NCBI GenBank assembly: GCA_001566295.1 | Contig: KQ964248.1 | Coordinates: 620,001 to 684,000, forward strand | Length of the DNA stretch: 64,000 nucleotides | Source: Microdochium bolleyi | Taxonomy: Eukaryota; Ascomycota; Sordariomycetes; Xylariales; Microdochiaceae | Reading direction: 5' to 3' | Part shown: positions 30,060 to 40,882 of the stretch, in pieces | Layout of the letters: every line of letters starts with the position of its first letter | Position numbering within the stretch: position 1 is the stretch's first letter | The notes under the pieces: model-generated | Told to the model about the DNA's origin: nothing | What the model saw: the letters and a program-made list of their open reading frames with translations, nothing else | Database searches by the model: none | Position numbers and translations under genes: made by a program

Positions 30060-32624
30060 ATGAGGGTCATCGCGATGTTGGTCCCAGCGGTGATGTTCGT
30101 TGGCGCCGCCGCTACTGCTACTGCTGCCACACAGCCATGGCAGCAACAGGAGCAGCATGAGCAGAGACCCATGGCCACCGACGCCATTGTAGGAGAAAAG
30201 CAGCTTGTTCACGAGCTCGCTCAGGCTCGGGCAGTGCTATACCGCCTGCTCGAGGACAAGGCCGCTGAGCCCTTGCCGGAGTCACCTTTATCATCATCGT
30301 CACGGTCATCAGCATATAAACCCGCCGTGGCCGAGCGCGACAGCTGGATCACAGACAGCGACGAGATATGGAGAGACGCAGCTGGCCCCGCCGGCTGCGC
30401 TGCCTGCGAGGTACGATACCGTCACACACTCTAACCTTCCGCCCGATTTCTCTCCCCTATCCCTTCCTTTCTGGTTATGTCACCACCTGTCTTGTCATGC
30501 CGGCTGCCAAGTCGGAAAACGGCGCGGGCTTCCCACGCCGTTTTGCGCAGACCCTGATCACCATGCTGACGAGAAACACACACAACAGGCCCTCCTCGTA
30601 CAGCTCAAGATCATCGCTGCCGCGGGCGACGCCTTCTTCATCGGGCTCATCACAGAGCTGTGTAAGCGCACCGGTGTAAGTCCCCCCTCTCTCTATCTTC
30701 TCTAAAAGATGCCGCTTTCACGGGTAGCAGGGGGTTTATGCTGACATTCTCTGCTTCTTTTGAACGACATTGAAGATCCAAGATGACGACGTATGCACTG
30801 GCTCCATCGCCCTCGAGGGCCCTATCGTGGCGCGGGGGATCCGCGGCGTGAGCCTGGGCTCCAGGGTGTCGCGGCTCTTCTGCGTCAACGCGCTGGGCCT
30901 GTGCGAGTTCCCAGAGGTCGAGGAGTGGGATGTGCCGTTTCCTTCACGCTCTGCTGCTGCCCCTTCTCCTCAGTCTCCAGTGGCGACAGGGGAGGAGGAG
31001 GAGAAGACGACGACGACCAAGAAAAGCACGGAGAACAAGAAGCCGCTCCAGATCGTGCACTACTCGGACATCCACGTCGATCCATTCTACGAGAAGGGGA
31101 CGAACGCGAACTGTACCAAGCCTATATGCTGCCGGTATGTAATTCCTTGTCTCCCCAGGACTTACTTGTGTGTTCGTACAGGACTGACTTCGTGACAACA
31201 CCCTCAGAGACTACCCAGACTCGGTCATTGACGACAACTTCCTCCCCGCGGGAGCGCATGGGGACCACAAGTGCGACTCCCCCGTCAGCCTGGAGGAGAG
31301 CATGTACGCCGCGATCCGGACGTTGGTACCCGACGCGGCGTTCAGCATCTTCACGGGGGACATTGTGGACCACGCCGTCTGGAACACGACGCAGGCGCAG
31401 AACACGATCGACATTGACGCCTCGTACCTCCGCATGGACGACATTGTCGGCATCCCCGTGTACGGCACGGCGGGCAACCACGAGTCGTCACCGACCAACT
31501 CTTTCCCGCCGGAGGGGACTAGCGACAGCGCGCAGTGGCTGTACAACCTGCTCTCGCTGGCCTGGGTGCGGTGGGTTGGGCCGGACGCGGCCGACACGGC
31601 GCGGCGACTCGGTGCGTACTCGACCAAGCACGCCGACCTGGACCTGCGCATCATCTCGCTCAACACGAACCTGCACTACGCGCAGAACTACTGGCTCTAC
31701 GAGGATCCCATGCAGCGCGATCCCAGCGGCCAGCTGATCTGGCTGGTCAGGGAGCTCGATGCGGCCGAGCAGAACGGCGAGCGCGTCTACATCATCGGGC
31801 ACATGCCCATGGGCTCCGGGGACGCGTTCCACGACGGCTCAAACTACTTTGACCAGATCGTGCGGCGGTACTCGCCCGGGACGATCGCAGGACTGTTCTT
31901 CGGCCACACGCACCTGGACGAATTTGAACTGGCGTATCACAACTACAACAACCGCTCCTACGAGGGTGCCTTTGCCACGACTTATGTTGCGCCCAGCTTG
32001 ACGCCAACGTCGGGCCATCCGTCGTTCCGCGTGTACACAGTGGATCCAGAGACTTTTGGCGTCATCGACATCACCACCTACCGGGCCGACATGGATCTGC
32101 CAGAGTTCCAGGACGGCAGGGCCGCGCCGAGATGGGAGAAGTACTACTCTGCCCGGGAGGCATACGGACCGCTCGTCTCGCCGCCGCTCCGGGACGAGCA
32201 GGAACTTACACCGGCGTTCTGGCACAACGTCACGGAGGTGCTGGAGCACAATGCCACGGCGTTCGGCGAGTATCTCGTGCGCAAGCGCAGAGGGTGGATG
32301 GCCGAGGAGGCGATCGCTGCGTGCAATGAGGACTGTGTCAAGCTGGAGATCTGCAAGCTGCGGGCGGCCCGGGCGCAGGACAACTGCATGAGACCAGCGC
32401 CGCGGGTCAACCTGGGCAAGAAGGGGCCGCCGGTAGACGGGGATGCCAATGGGAGGAGGAGGTTCGGCGTGTACGCTGAGGACGAGGAGTGTGAGGGGTC
32501 CGTGCTGAGGACTGTGCTGGGCAGTGTTGGGGTCCAGAAGGAACTGTTGCTGCTGAGTGCCCGAGGAGCTCCAGAAGGGGATCCGGAGGCGGGGATAGAA
32601 GACGCTGAGATCTCAGAGCTCTGA
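30060..32624 (+). CDS. Acid sphingomyelinase-like phosphodiesterase, secreted
   Basis: Four exons: 30060-30410, 30589-30675, 30776-31134, 31208-32624; introns of 178, 100 and 73 bp. The product is 737 residues. The start is ATG 30060, giving the signal peptide MRVIAMLVPAVMFVGAAATA. A saposin-B-like region follows (GCAACE, then LVQLKIIAAAGDAFFIGLI, LCKRTG, DDVCTGSIALEGPIVA and FCVNALGLCEFP), with the expected cysteines. The metallophosphatase domain has every signature: HYSDIHVDPFY, FTGDIVDHAVW, GTAGNHES, IIGHMPMG and FFGHTHLDEF, for a two-metal centre. N-glycosylation sequons (NTT, NRS, NVT, NAT) fit a secretory-pathway enzyme. The reaction expected is sphingomyelin or a related phosphodiester to ceramide plus a phospho-head group; the fungal substrate is uncertain. 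A charged linker between the saposin part and the catalytic domain is species-specific. Confidence 0.88.
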
Positions 32625-33346
32625 TCTGAATAGATATAGAAACAAGAAGCAACAGCCATCCGATGTGAGTCGTCCTGGAAGCTCTTGAAAATGCGTGCCT
32701 TGCATGCTGGGCAGGCTCTCTCCAGCTGTGGGGTATTTGTGGGACCCAGTTGCAGGCTGCCTGGCCTCGTTCATGCGCGCCCGCGCGTGGTCTCTAACAC
32801 CTGGCTCGAGGGGACAGCATCAACACCGCCATCCACGCGGAAGGGACAGACCTGCATCATTGATCTCGCGTCTGCATTAAATTTGCTGTTTCCCCGACTG
32901 CCTCTTTTGCCCATGCTCCAGCCTGCCTGCGTCAAGGAAGGGCCCCTAGCTGGATGATTGGGCTACGACCGCGGCTCAAGCCTCGCCCATCGCTTGTCGA
33001 GCTGCTTACGAGATCGCAGAGCCCAGGTGCTCCTCCGCCTGCGTCACTCGCGCAGCTCGAGCCAGCCGCCGCCGACCCCACTGCTGCTACCAAGGACGCT
33101 GCGGACCTGCCGCTGCCGCCAGACACTGCAGTCGACCTCCACCAAGCTTCTCCGCCTCTGCTGCTATCCACTCCCTCCTCACCTACTGCTTCCACGACCT
33201 CCTCGGCGCCTCCACAACATCCCGAGTCGTCGTCGCCGTCGCCTTACTCACTCTCGGGCACTCCCATACCGACCATCACAGTCGCCGAACCGCCCGATAC
33301 GCACCAAAGCCCGCCGACTCCCCCAGTCGCCGCCACACCCCCAATC
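32625..33346. promoter_or_regulatory. VMA1 promoter and pyrimidine-rich leader
   Basis: 722 bases ahead of VMA1. From about 32960 to 33340 the + strand is C/T-rich. An ATG at 32954 is in frame with the VMA1 start and no stop intervenes (see findings). Confidence 0.5.
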
Positions 33347-35726
33347 ATGGCTCCGGTAAGCTCATGACGGCGGTGGTGCTTGTAGGCAGGCACCTCTGCC
33401 TGCCACGCACCCAAGCTCAGCCTCGCATACCCGTGTTGGCAATTCTGTGCCGGTGTCCATTCGTATCTCGGTGCTGACCTCTCTCTGCATCTCAGTCGGC
33501 CAAGGCCGCCGCCAATGGCGACAAGGATGACTTCCACACAGGTATGGTCCAGCAATGACCCTGATCCCCGTCATCGAGACAACGTCGTGATAGCTCAGCT
33601 GCAGACAACTAACGACGATGCGTGTTATAGGCAAGGTCTACTCCATCTCCGGGTATGTCGAGTTGCCCCCCACGAGTCCGCGGACCGAGACCGACCCTGA
33701 TGAGCTTCCTCATCGATCCCGCCCCGAGGCCGCTCCGTCACTAATCCCTCAATAGACCCGTCGTTGTCGCCGAGGACATGCTTGGCGTCGCCATGTACGA
33801 GCTTGTAAGGAGCACCCAATATTCTCGAATGCGAGCCTTACGTAGCTCCTGTACTGACGCATGCTGTATAGGTCCAAGTTGGTCACGACAACCTGTCTGG
33901 TGAAGTCATTCGCATCAGCGGTGACCAGGCCACTATCCAGGTCTACGAGGAGACCGGTACGTGAAATCCAGCGAGCTCGCCGTCCTCGACGCCTTCCTAG
34001 GTTTCTACAGCTCTCTCTGATTGTGCTAACGCATTGTCGTGTCACAGCCGGTGTAACTGTCGGCGATCCTGTCAAGCGAACCGGCAAGCCCCTCTCCGTC
34101 GAGCTCGGCCCCGGCCTGCTTAACAACATCTACGACGGTATCCAGCGCCCCCTCGAGAAAATTTCGGAAGCCTCGAAGAGCATCTACATTCCCCGCGGTA
34201 TCACCATTCCTGCGCTCGACCGCACGAAGAAGTGGGATTTCACGCCGACCGCCAAGGTTGGCGACCACATCTCTGGCGGTGACGTCTTCGGTACCGTCTT
34301 CGAGAACTCCTTCATCAAGGTCCACAAGGTGCTCCTCCCGCCTCGTGCCCGCGGTGTCATCACCAAGATCTCCCCCAAGGGCGAGTACACTGTCGCCGAG
34401 AACATCCTCGAGGTCGAGTTCAACGGCAAGAAGACCGAGTACCCCATGATGCAGTCATGGCCCGTCCGTGTCCCTCGCCCGACCACCGAGAAGCTCTCCG
34501 CTGAGTCGCCGTTCATCGTCGGACAGCGTGTCTTGGACGCCCTCTTCCCTAGTGTCTTGGGTGGTACTGTCGCCATCCCTGGTGCTTTCGGATGTGGCAA
34601 GACTGTCATTTCCCAGTCTGTGTCCAAGTTTTCCAACAGTGACGTTATTGTCTACGTCGGATGCGGTAAGTTCTTCCGGCGCATTGCTCCCCAAGGCATG
34701 GCGTACTGACGATCCTGAACAGGCGAGCGTGGTAACGAAATGGCTGAAGTCCTGAAGGATTTCCCCGAGCTGTCCATCGAGGTCGACGGTCGCAAGGAGC
34801 CCATCATGAAGCGCACAACCCTCATTGCCAACACATCCAACATGCCCGTCGCCGCGCGTGAAGCCTCCATCTACACCGGTATCACAGTGGCTGAATATTT
34901 CCGCGACCAGGGCATGGACGTTGCCATGATGGCTGACTCGTCGTCTCGCTGGGCCGAAGCTCTGCGTGAGTTGTCTGGTCGTCTCGGAGAAATGCCTGCT
35001 GACCAGGGTTTCCCCGCCTACCTCGGTGCCAAGTTGGCCAGTTTCTACGAGCGTGCCGGAAAGACTGTTTGTCTCGGGTCGCCCGAGCGCAAGGGCAGTA
35101 TCAGCATTGTCGGTGCTGTCAGCCCTCCCGGCGGTGATTTCTCTGATCCCGTCACAACCTCGACCCTTGGTATCGTACAAGTCTTCTGGGGTCTTGACAA
35201 GAAGCTCGCCCAGCGCAAGCACTTCCCCTCCATCAACGTCTCCGTGTCCTACAGCAAGTACACAAACGCGCTGGATAAGTGGTACGAGAAGGACTACCCC
35301 GAGTTTCCCAAGTCCCGTGACAGGATCAAGACGATCCTCTCAGACGCCGAAGAGAAGGAGCAGGTCGTCCAGCTGGTTGGCAAGTCTGCGCTGTCCGATC
35401 CCGACAAGATCATCCTCGATGTCGCCACACTGCTGAAGGAGGACTTCCTTCAGCAGAACGGTTACTCCGACTACGATCAGTTCTGCCCCATCTGGAAGAC
35501 CGACTGGATGATGAGATTGATGGTCGGGTTCTACGACGAGTCTCAGAACGCCATTGCTCAGGGCCAGAGCTGGGCCAAGGTACGAGAAGCCACCTCGGAG
35601 CTGCAGTCCAAGCTGCGCAGTCTCAAGTTCGAGCTCCCCAGCGAGGGCGAGGAGGCCATTACCAAGAAGTACGAGGCGATCCAGCAGGAGATGCAGGACA
35701 AGTTCGCTTCCGTCTTGGACGAGTAG
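33347..35726 (+). CDS. VMA1: V-type H+-ATPase catalytic subunit A
   Basis: Seven exons: 33347-33355, 33496-33541, 33631-33652, 33756-33804, 33872-33956, 34048-34665, 34723-35726. The first five are tiny (9-85 bases) and the last two carry most of the protein. Joined, they give 610 residues, the standard length. The N-terminus reads MAPSAKAAANGDKDDFHTG then KVYSISGPVVVAEDMLG. Catalytic features: the P-loop GAFGCGKT (249-256), VGCGERGNEMAEVL, the A-subunit segment RREASIYTG-like VAAREASIYTGITVAEYFR, and MADSSSRWAEALRELSGRL. Subunit A hydrolyses ATP in the V1 sector to acidify vacuoles and endosomes. No VDE-type intein is present: the site is uninterrupted at the protein level, although an intron (34666-34722) falls one base after the Cys276 codon. 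Confidence 0.96.
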
Positions 35727-36418
35727 AAGTGGAGGATGTACATTGCCGTCCGTGTGCGTGGCGTGTGAGCGCGTGCACACTGCTTTTGCTGCCGTCGTTG
35801 TTTGTCTCGCTGGGTGATCACCGTCCTCAGATTATTATAGAAATACGCATTGAAGCATTGCAAGTTCCGCCATTCTACACGATACAGTGATGTGTGACTC
35901 TGGGCTGAGGATCCACTTGTGGGGAAAGTTATCTAATCCTCAGCCCAAACACGAGTACGGAGGAGCACAACGCTCGCATATTCGTTTCACGTCATTAAGC
36001 AGTGCAGGCAGGATGAATGTATCAATTATCACATGGGCACTGTATATCCTGCTCTATGGAACCCTGGTGCGTTTCGGTATACAAACAGGGTCGCTATCGT
36101 TAATCTTCTCAACGGCTTTGGGCTGGGGCATTACGGTCGTCAGAACACAAAATAATTACGCTGATATCTTCCAAGCTGGACGGGGAAACAAGTGATGATC
36201 CGTGGGCCGACGTGGTACGCCGCTTTCTTGAAGAGGAGTGCCGCTGATTTGGAGATCGAGCGCCGCCCAGCTTCTATAATTAGAATGGAGCCGTCTGGTA
36301 ATTCTGAACAAGTGCAATGGTCGTCAAGGTCGAAGATGTGTGCTTCTACAGCCGCTATGCCTTTATCTGTGTAATTCGAAAACTGTCATGGGGTATCTTC
36401 GTTATCATGTCGGAATTT
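35727..36418. other. Convergent region after VMA1, with a candidate small membrane ORF
   Basis: 692 bases between VMA1 (+) and the DUF4048-like gene (-), AT-richer than its surroundings. It should hold both 3' UTRs. A 101-codon + strand frame with a hydrophobic C-terminal half is listed separately. Confidence 0.45.
35890..36195 (+). CDS. Candidate small membrane protein, unidentified
   Basis: An ATG-started frame of 101 codons. The second half, from Met42 (36013), begins MNVSIITWALYILLYG and continues with a second apolar stretch SLSLIFSTALGWGITVV, so two short membrane segments are predicted, ending in polar NNYADIFQAGRGNK. The pattern Trp - Leu-rich helix - Gly - Leu-rich helix - Tyr - Phe loosely recalls SAYSvFN-domain proteins, but the key SAYSVFN signature itself is not present. 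It sits where the VMA1 3' UTR is expected, so it may simply be untranslated sequence. I do not recognise a family. Confidence 0.22.
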   Translation: MCDSGLRIHLWGKLSNPQPKHEYGGAQRSHIRFTSLSSAGRMNVSIITWALYILLYGTLVRFGIQTGSLSLIFSTALGWGITVVRTQNNYADIFQAGRGNK

Positions 36419-37926
36419 TCATTGCGAGACGGCGTGGATGTCGCGGCAGCTGGCCTCAAAAGCATTTGGGTCCGTGGGCGGGGACAGGCTCCGCTCCCAA
36501 TCCTTGATGAACTGTGAAGGGAGGCCCTTCAGGCCGCTCGGGGTCAGGCGGTTGAGAAGGGCTTGGGGTAGCTCTTCGAGCTTGCTGGCAGATGGAGGCG
36601 TAGAGGCTCGAACCTCAGACCCGGACTGGTGTTGCCCGCTATAGAAAGTAGAAGAGTCAGCCCAAGCACGGAAACGGAGATACTCATGGCAATATCAATG
36701 ACTCACCCTGCTCCTTCGCCTTCATCATTCTTTTCAGGAATCGCCGCGATGATATCCCCATTTGCGGTGCTTCCGCTCCATCTGGAAGTCTTGACATTTG
36801 GAGAGTCCCAGTTTGACCAGTCGTCATCGTCAAGGTTATCGAAGGCAGGGGGGTTCCAGGAGAAACGCTTGCGTGACTTGGGCTCGGGACGCGAAAGGGA
36901 TCGCCGGTGCTGTACACGGCTGCTAGAATCCCCAGCGTTCGAGTCGGCTGGCGAACTACTCTCGCTGTTGTCATCGGCGGCAAATGGGACACGAGGCCGA
37001 CTCGCGGCAGGTGCGCGGATAGTGTCCTGGTCTCCGAGCTCCATTTTCTGAAGCCTCGCAGCCATGTCACTGGTTCGATTTGAGGTGCTGGAGATACCCT
37101 CGTCACCAACTGTGGCCTGTCGCAGATCCTCGACAAATGTCCAGAGGCCTTGCCGAAAATCGCTAGCAATCTGTTTCATGCCTGATGGTGGCTGAGTCTG
37201 CCGAGGGGCCCAAGTGGCTCGCTTGTTCAGGCGAATGGGATCCGGCTGCCACTCTGGCTGGTACTCGGATGTCACTGATGCTGGCGACAGTAGCTCGCTG
37301 TCCATGGAAACTGGTGTGTCCGGGCTGGGTTTGGTTGGCGAGAGCAATGAAAGAGTCCGCGTATGGCCGCCACGCATGACCCGTCTCTTGGAGTCCTTCG
37401 GCTGTGCTTGGCTCTGGGCCAGAAGAATAGCTTTGCGCCGGTCCATTTCTGATTTATGCTTCGCAAGGGCTGGATCATCAACATGCTGACCATTGTCCCG
37501 CGCTGAGCCTATTGTACGGAGAGGCTCCGCGGGACGAGCTGAAGTCCGCTTGCGGCGCCCTTCGGAAACAGTAAACTGCCTTTTGAGCTTGGAGAGGTCT
37601 CCCTCTGCCCGGGATAGCTCTTCACGGAGCTCCAGGATTCGGCGCTCCTGCGCGGCTATGGCGATAATCATATCATTGGGGTCGATTTGGCGATCGAGGG
37701 ACGGTGTGTCCAGGGGCGTTGGTGGCACAGACGAGGTTGGTGTCGGGCGAGAGGATATACTATTGGGCAGAGCCACTGGCAGGGTAATGGACAGCCGATT
37801 CGTGTTGCGCGAAGCCGAGGACATGGAGCGAACGGATCGTGTTTCGCATGTCTCACTGGGTGGAGCGGGCGATTGTGGGACACTGCGGTCCCAGTGCTCG
37901 CCATCGATTGACTTCCGGTCGGTCAT
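36419..37926 (-). CDS. Fungal protein of unknown function, DUF4048-like
   Basis: Two exons: 36707-37926 and 36419-36638; intron 36639-36706 (68 bp, GTGAGT..CTATAG). The second exon adds a conserved-looking tail (KLEELPQALLNRLTPSGLK, KDWERSLSPP). With ATG 37926 (MTDRKSIDGEHW) the protein has 479 residues. The frame is open to an earlier ATG at 38325, but the extra 133 residues look like translated pyrimidine-rich leader, so I chose the later start. Visible features: RLSITLPVALPN, a coiled coil AAQERRILELREELSRAEGD followed by LSKLKRQF, the block MDRRKAILLAQSQ, RVMRGGHTRTLSLLSP, and GLWTFVEDLRQATVGDEG. These resemble the fungus-specific DUF4048 family, of unknown role. The gene is rich in Ser/Pro and is probably regulated by phosphorylation; this last point is inference. 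Confidence 0.62.
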
Positions 37927-40392
37927 GCTGTCGTCTTCCCACCACAGAGTGGAGGAAACTGCGGTCGTGGATGGCGACGGTGGTTGAGGAGGTGCAGATG
38001 CCAATTCAAGGAGAATACCGTCTAGCAGAGACGGCGGAGGGGGCGCGCAACCAGGGTCGATCGAGGGGAGCGAAAGGAGGTTCGGCTGCCAATTCTGGAT
38101 AGAGGACGAAACCTGCGTGCTCTGAGGACAAGGCGGCCGCCGGCGCCAGGTGGGAAAAGGAGTGGTCGGAGAAGCCCGCTGGGCACGCCGGTGGCGAAGT
38201 CTCCAGGAAGCAGACCGGCGATGGTACGAGGCGCGGGTCGTGGTGTAGAACGGCTTGTCGGGTAAAGGAGTGTACGAAGAGTATGTTGTGACGAGGCAAA
38301 CGCGGACTAGAAGTCCTGTGGTCATGGAGATGGTAGGAGAAGGAGAGTAAGAAGGAGTGACAGTGTTGCGCACAGAGTGCTACCGCATGCTGCAGTGCGG
38401 TGTGCTGGGTAAGAACAGCGCGGATCCCCTCAGTGAGCTCCAGGGCTGCGCTGATAGGCGGGCGGCGATGTTGGCAAGGGGCTGCGGCCGGGAAATTGGG
38501 AGTACGCAGGCCTGGTTGTTGCAGAGCTGGGGCAGGAACAGGCGCAAAGGGGGTCCGGGGCGGCCGGGATGTGGTGACCCTGGGTTGTGTCTGGACTCTG
38601 ATGGGAGATGCCGCTGCAACGGTGCTGGCACTGTATTCGATGCTTTGATTGCAGGGCCTGTCGTGGAGCGCCGTGACGAGATGAAGTTGTCGTTGTCGAG
38701 GGCGTCCGTCTCGATACCGAAGGGGAGAACGAGAGGCCCAGCAGCAACAATTCCAAGATCAGACAAAGGAAACTCAAATGTGTCGTCGATGCAGAACTGG
38801 AACAGACAATAGGCGGTAGTGTTGCTGGTTGGCGGGCCACCGCGGGTTCCTGGAGGCGGGCTTGTCGCTAAAACTGCAAGCCCGGCTGCTAGACAGCAGT
38901 AGCTTGCTTGACCAGAATGGAGGAGGCTATTTGGTCGGGAGTGGACCGCAGGGGTATCGTCCGATGTCGTGCCCTGCGAGCCCTGGTCGTCGAGGATGGA
39001 AGTGGTGGAGGGATGAATCCCTGAGATGGTAGAGAGTGATGCCGCTGGTCGTATCGGCGTGGAAGAGGCGTGGGCGATGAGTCGGCGGTGCATACAGCAG
39101 CAGGTATTTGCGAACGTAATGAGGGCGATGGATGTCGACAGGGACAAGAGGCAAGATCTGGATCGTGCGAGATTTGGACAATTAGGAGGGCCCCTCCTGG
39201 ATTATGTATATGGGGGTAGGACGCATGACGAGCTCATCTCGACCATGTTGAGGGGGAGTGACCGTCCAGTGTGTTGTTATTGCTCTGTGCAAGTCATGGC
39301 GAGGCGATGGGCAGTGCCGCTTGTCGAATGTTTTGGCCCGTCAACCATGCGGGGGCAGGCACGCATGAGCCGGGTTGCTCCTTCCTGCAAGGCACCAGCG
39401 GCTCCACAGCGTCGCTCGCCATCCCGTTCCGACCCTCGATCCAAGGCAATCCACGCAATCGCACCGCCTTCCCCCAACGGCTCGACATTGGGAGCACCAG
39501 CAAAACAGCCTCGAGCCGGCAGCTGAGGACTAGGTACACAGCAGTTGTTTGGCTCCAGCCAGGCCCTTGCTCGTGACTCGCCAGCGCCGCCGGGCTGCTG
39601 CGGAAGACCGGGGTGCCCTCGGGGGTTATCCCGCCATGCCGCCCTGTGCTTTCATGCGACCACTCCCAGAACACACCCAGAACAACGATGGAAGCTGCGC
39701 TCCGTCCAGCTCGCGATCCTCGCAGACCAGGGGTCCATGGCCTGTCCGTAGGGGTCCCCTGCTGGGCTCGTCCACGTTGCAAGATGGATGAGTCTTCGAC
39801 GATCAACAAGGCGTCAACAAGGCTGGCCTTGCGAAGCACGACGGACCTGTCATTCTACGTGATTCCACGACGGCTGGAACAAGACTGGTAACGTCGCAGT
39901 GGTGACTCGGAAGCTAAAAAAGAGCCTGGCCGGAGCTCCTCTGCGATAGGCATCACGATCATCGCAAGAGGACAATATCAATAGCCGAGGATGGCCAGTA
40001 ACCGCAATGTAGCATCTTTGGCTGTAGCTTGCGCCCACGGTGGCCATATTGAGAGTTCCGATGTCTCAGTTGACAGCCTGCTGACCTCGGTGGCTGAGAT
40101 ACAACGACGCAGGAAGTCGACCAGCAAGATAGATGTCTTTCCCGGGGCTGCTACCGAAAGACCAACGACACAAATAGTACCTTGTGCCGGTTGTGATGTT
40201 GTGTGAAGCGGCGGCGTTCTCACATCAACAGAGACCTCGATCACGCGTGAAGAGAACAAGTTGTCGTCGGCTCGCTCCAAGGCGAGCACGCGCACGTTGA
40301 TACGGTCGAATTTTCGCCATCCCGCGTCGCCTGTCTTGCAAACTGCTGCTCTTGGTATACCTTGACACAATACCGATTTCGAAGCCGTGAAT

Positions 40393-40434
40393 CGTGATGC
40401 GTGATGCGTGATGCGTGATGCGTGATGCGTGATG
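40393..40434. repeat. Six perfect copies of CGTGATG
   Basis: Six head-to-tail copies of the heptamer CGTGATG (42 bases), followed at once by TATAAA (40435-40440), about 445 bases ahead of the ligase-like start codon. Length polymorphism is likely at such a site. Confidence 0.9.
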
Positions 40435-40440
40435 TATAAA
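40435..40440 (+). promoter_or_regulatory. Possible TATA box
   Basis: TATAAA directly after the heptamer repeat, upstream of the ligase-like gene on the same strand. The distance to the start codon (443 bases) would need a long leader, so assignment is tentative. Confidence 0.25.
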
Positions 40441-40882
40441 GGCCAAGTCCCAGATGCTTCCGTCACGTGAGATCGTGAGGTGGGCGCGTCCTGGCGACAT
40501 CCCGAAGACTAATCGCAGTGGGGTACACGCGGCCCGACACTTGTCTGTTCGACTAAAACGTGAAACGTGAAGGTTCGTTTGCACGCGAAAGCAACAGCCT
40601 ATGGGTGGAAGTCCTCGACAACATTTTGAGTCGTGGCGGGAGCCTCACGAGTTGCTTTCATGTCATCCTCCAAACACAGCCACTTTCTACTCGAGTGATA
40701 GCAGACGACGACTCGGGCCTCGACACGCACCGACAGTCTGGACCAGCATGGCCTGGAATCGATCACTACTTGCATCATGACCACGCTACTGGCCGAACTC
40801 TCTCTCGTCCTCGAATCATCATTGCACATCGAGTTCGCCAATCCTAGGGCCCCCAGGTGATACTCGGGTCCCGATTTCGCAC

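Larger units (their letters stand above)
37927..40882. promoter_or_regulatory. Divergent upstream region, DUF4048-like / DNA ligase-like
   Basis: Nearly 3 kb between opposed genes. The left part (37930-38400) is a purine-rich + strand, i.e. a pyrimidine-rich leader for the - strand gene. Between 38380 and 39147 the - strand is open and in the same frame as the DUF4048-like gene, but TAG at 38380-38382 separates them and the amino-acid composition is not protein-like. A seven-base tandem repeat with an adjoining TATAAA lies at 40393-40440. Confidence 0.45.

Noticed and set aside
34455..35222. A 255-codon frame opposite VMA1
   Set aside because: Antisense to the ATPase core; no ATG-led family resemblance.
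34048..35726. Search for a VDE-type intein or homing endonuclease in VMA1
   Set aside because: The protein is continuous at standard length; only a 57-base spliceosomal intron lies at the site.
38380..39147. A 255-codon - strand frame, in phase with the DUF4048-like gene and separated by one TAG
   Set aside because: It lacks an early ATG, is Pro/Ser/Thr low-complexity and shows no family motif, so read-through or a hidden 5' exon is not supported.
40393..40434. Direct repeats considered as a CRISPR-like array
   Set aside because: The copies are contiguous 7-mers without spacers, in a eukaryotic genome; it is a simple tandem repeat.
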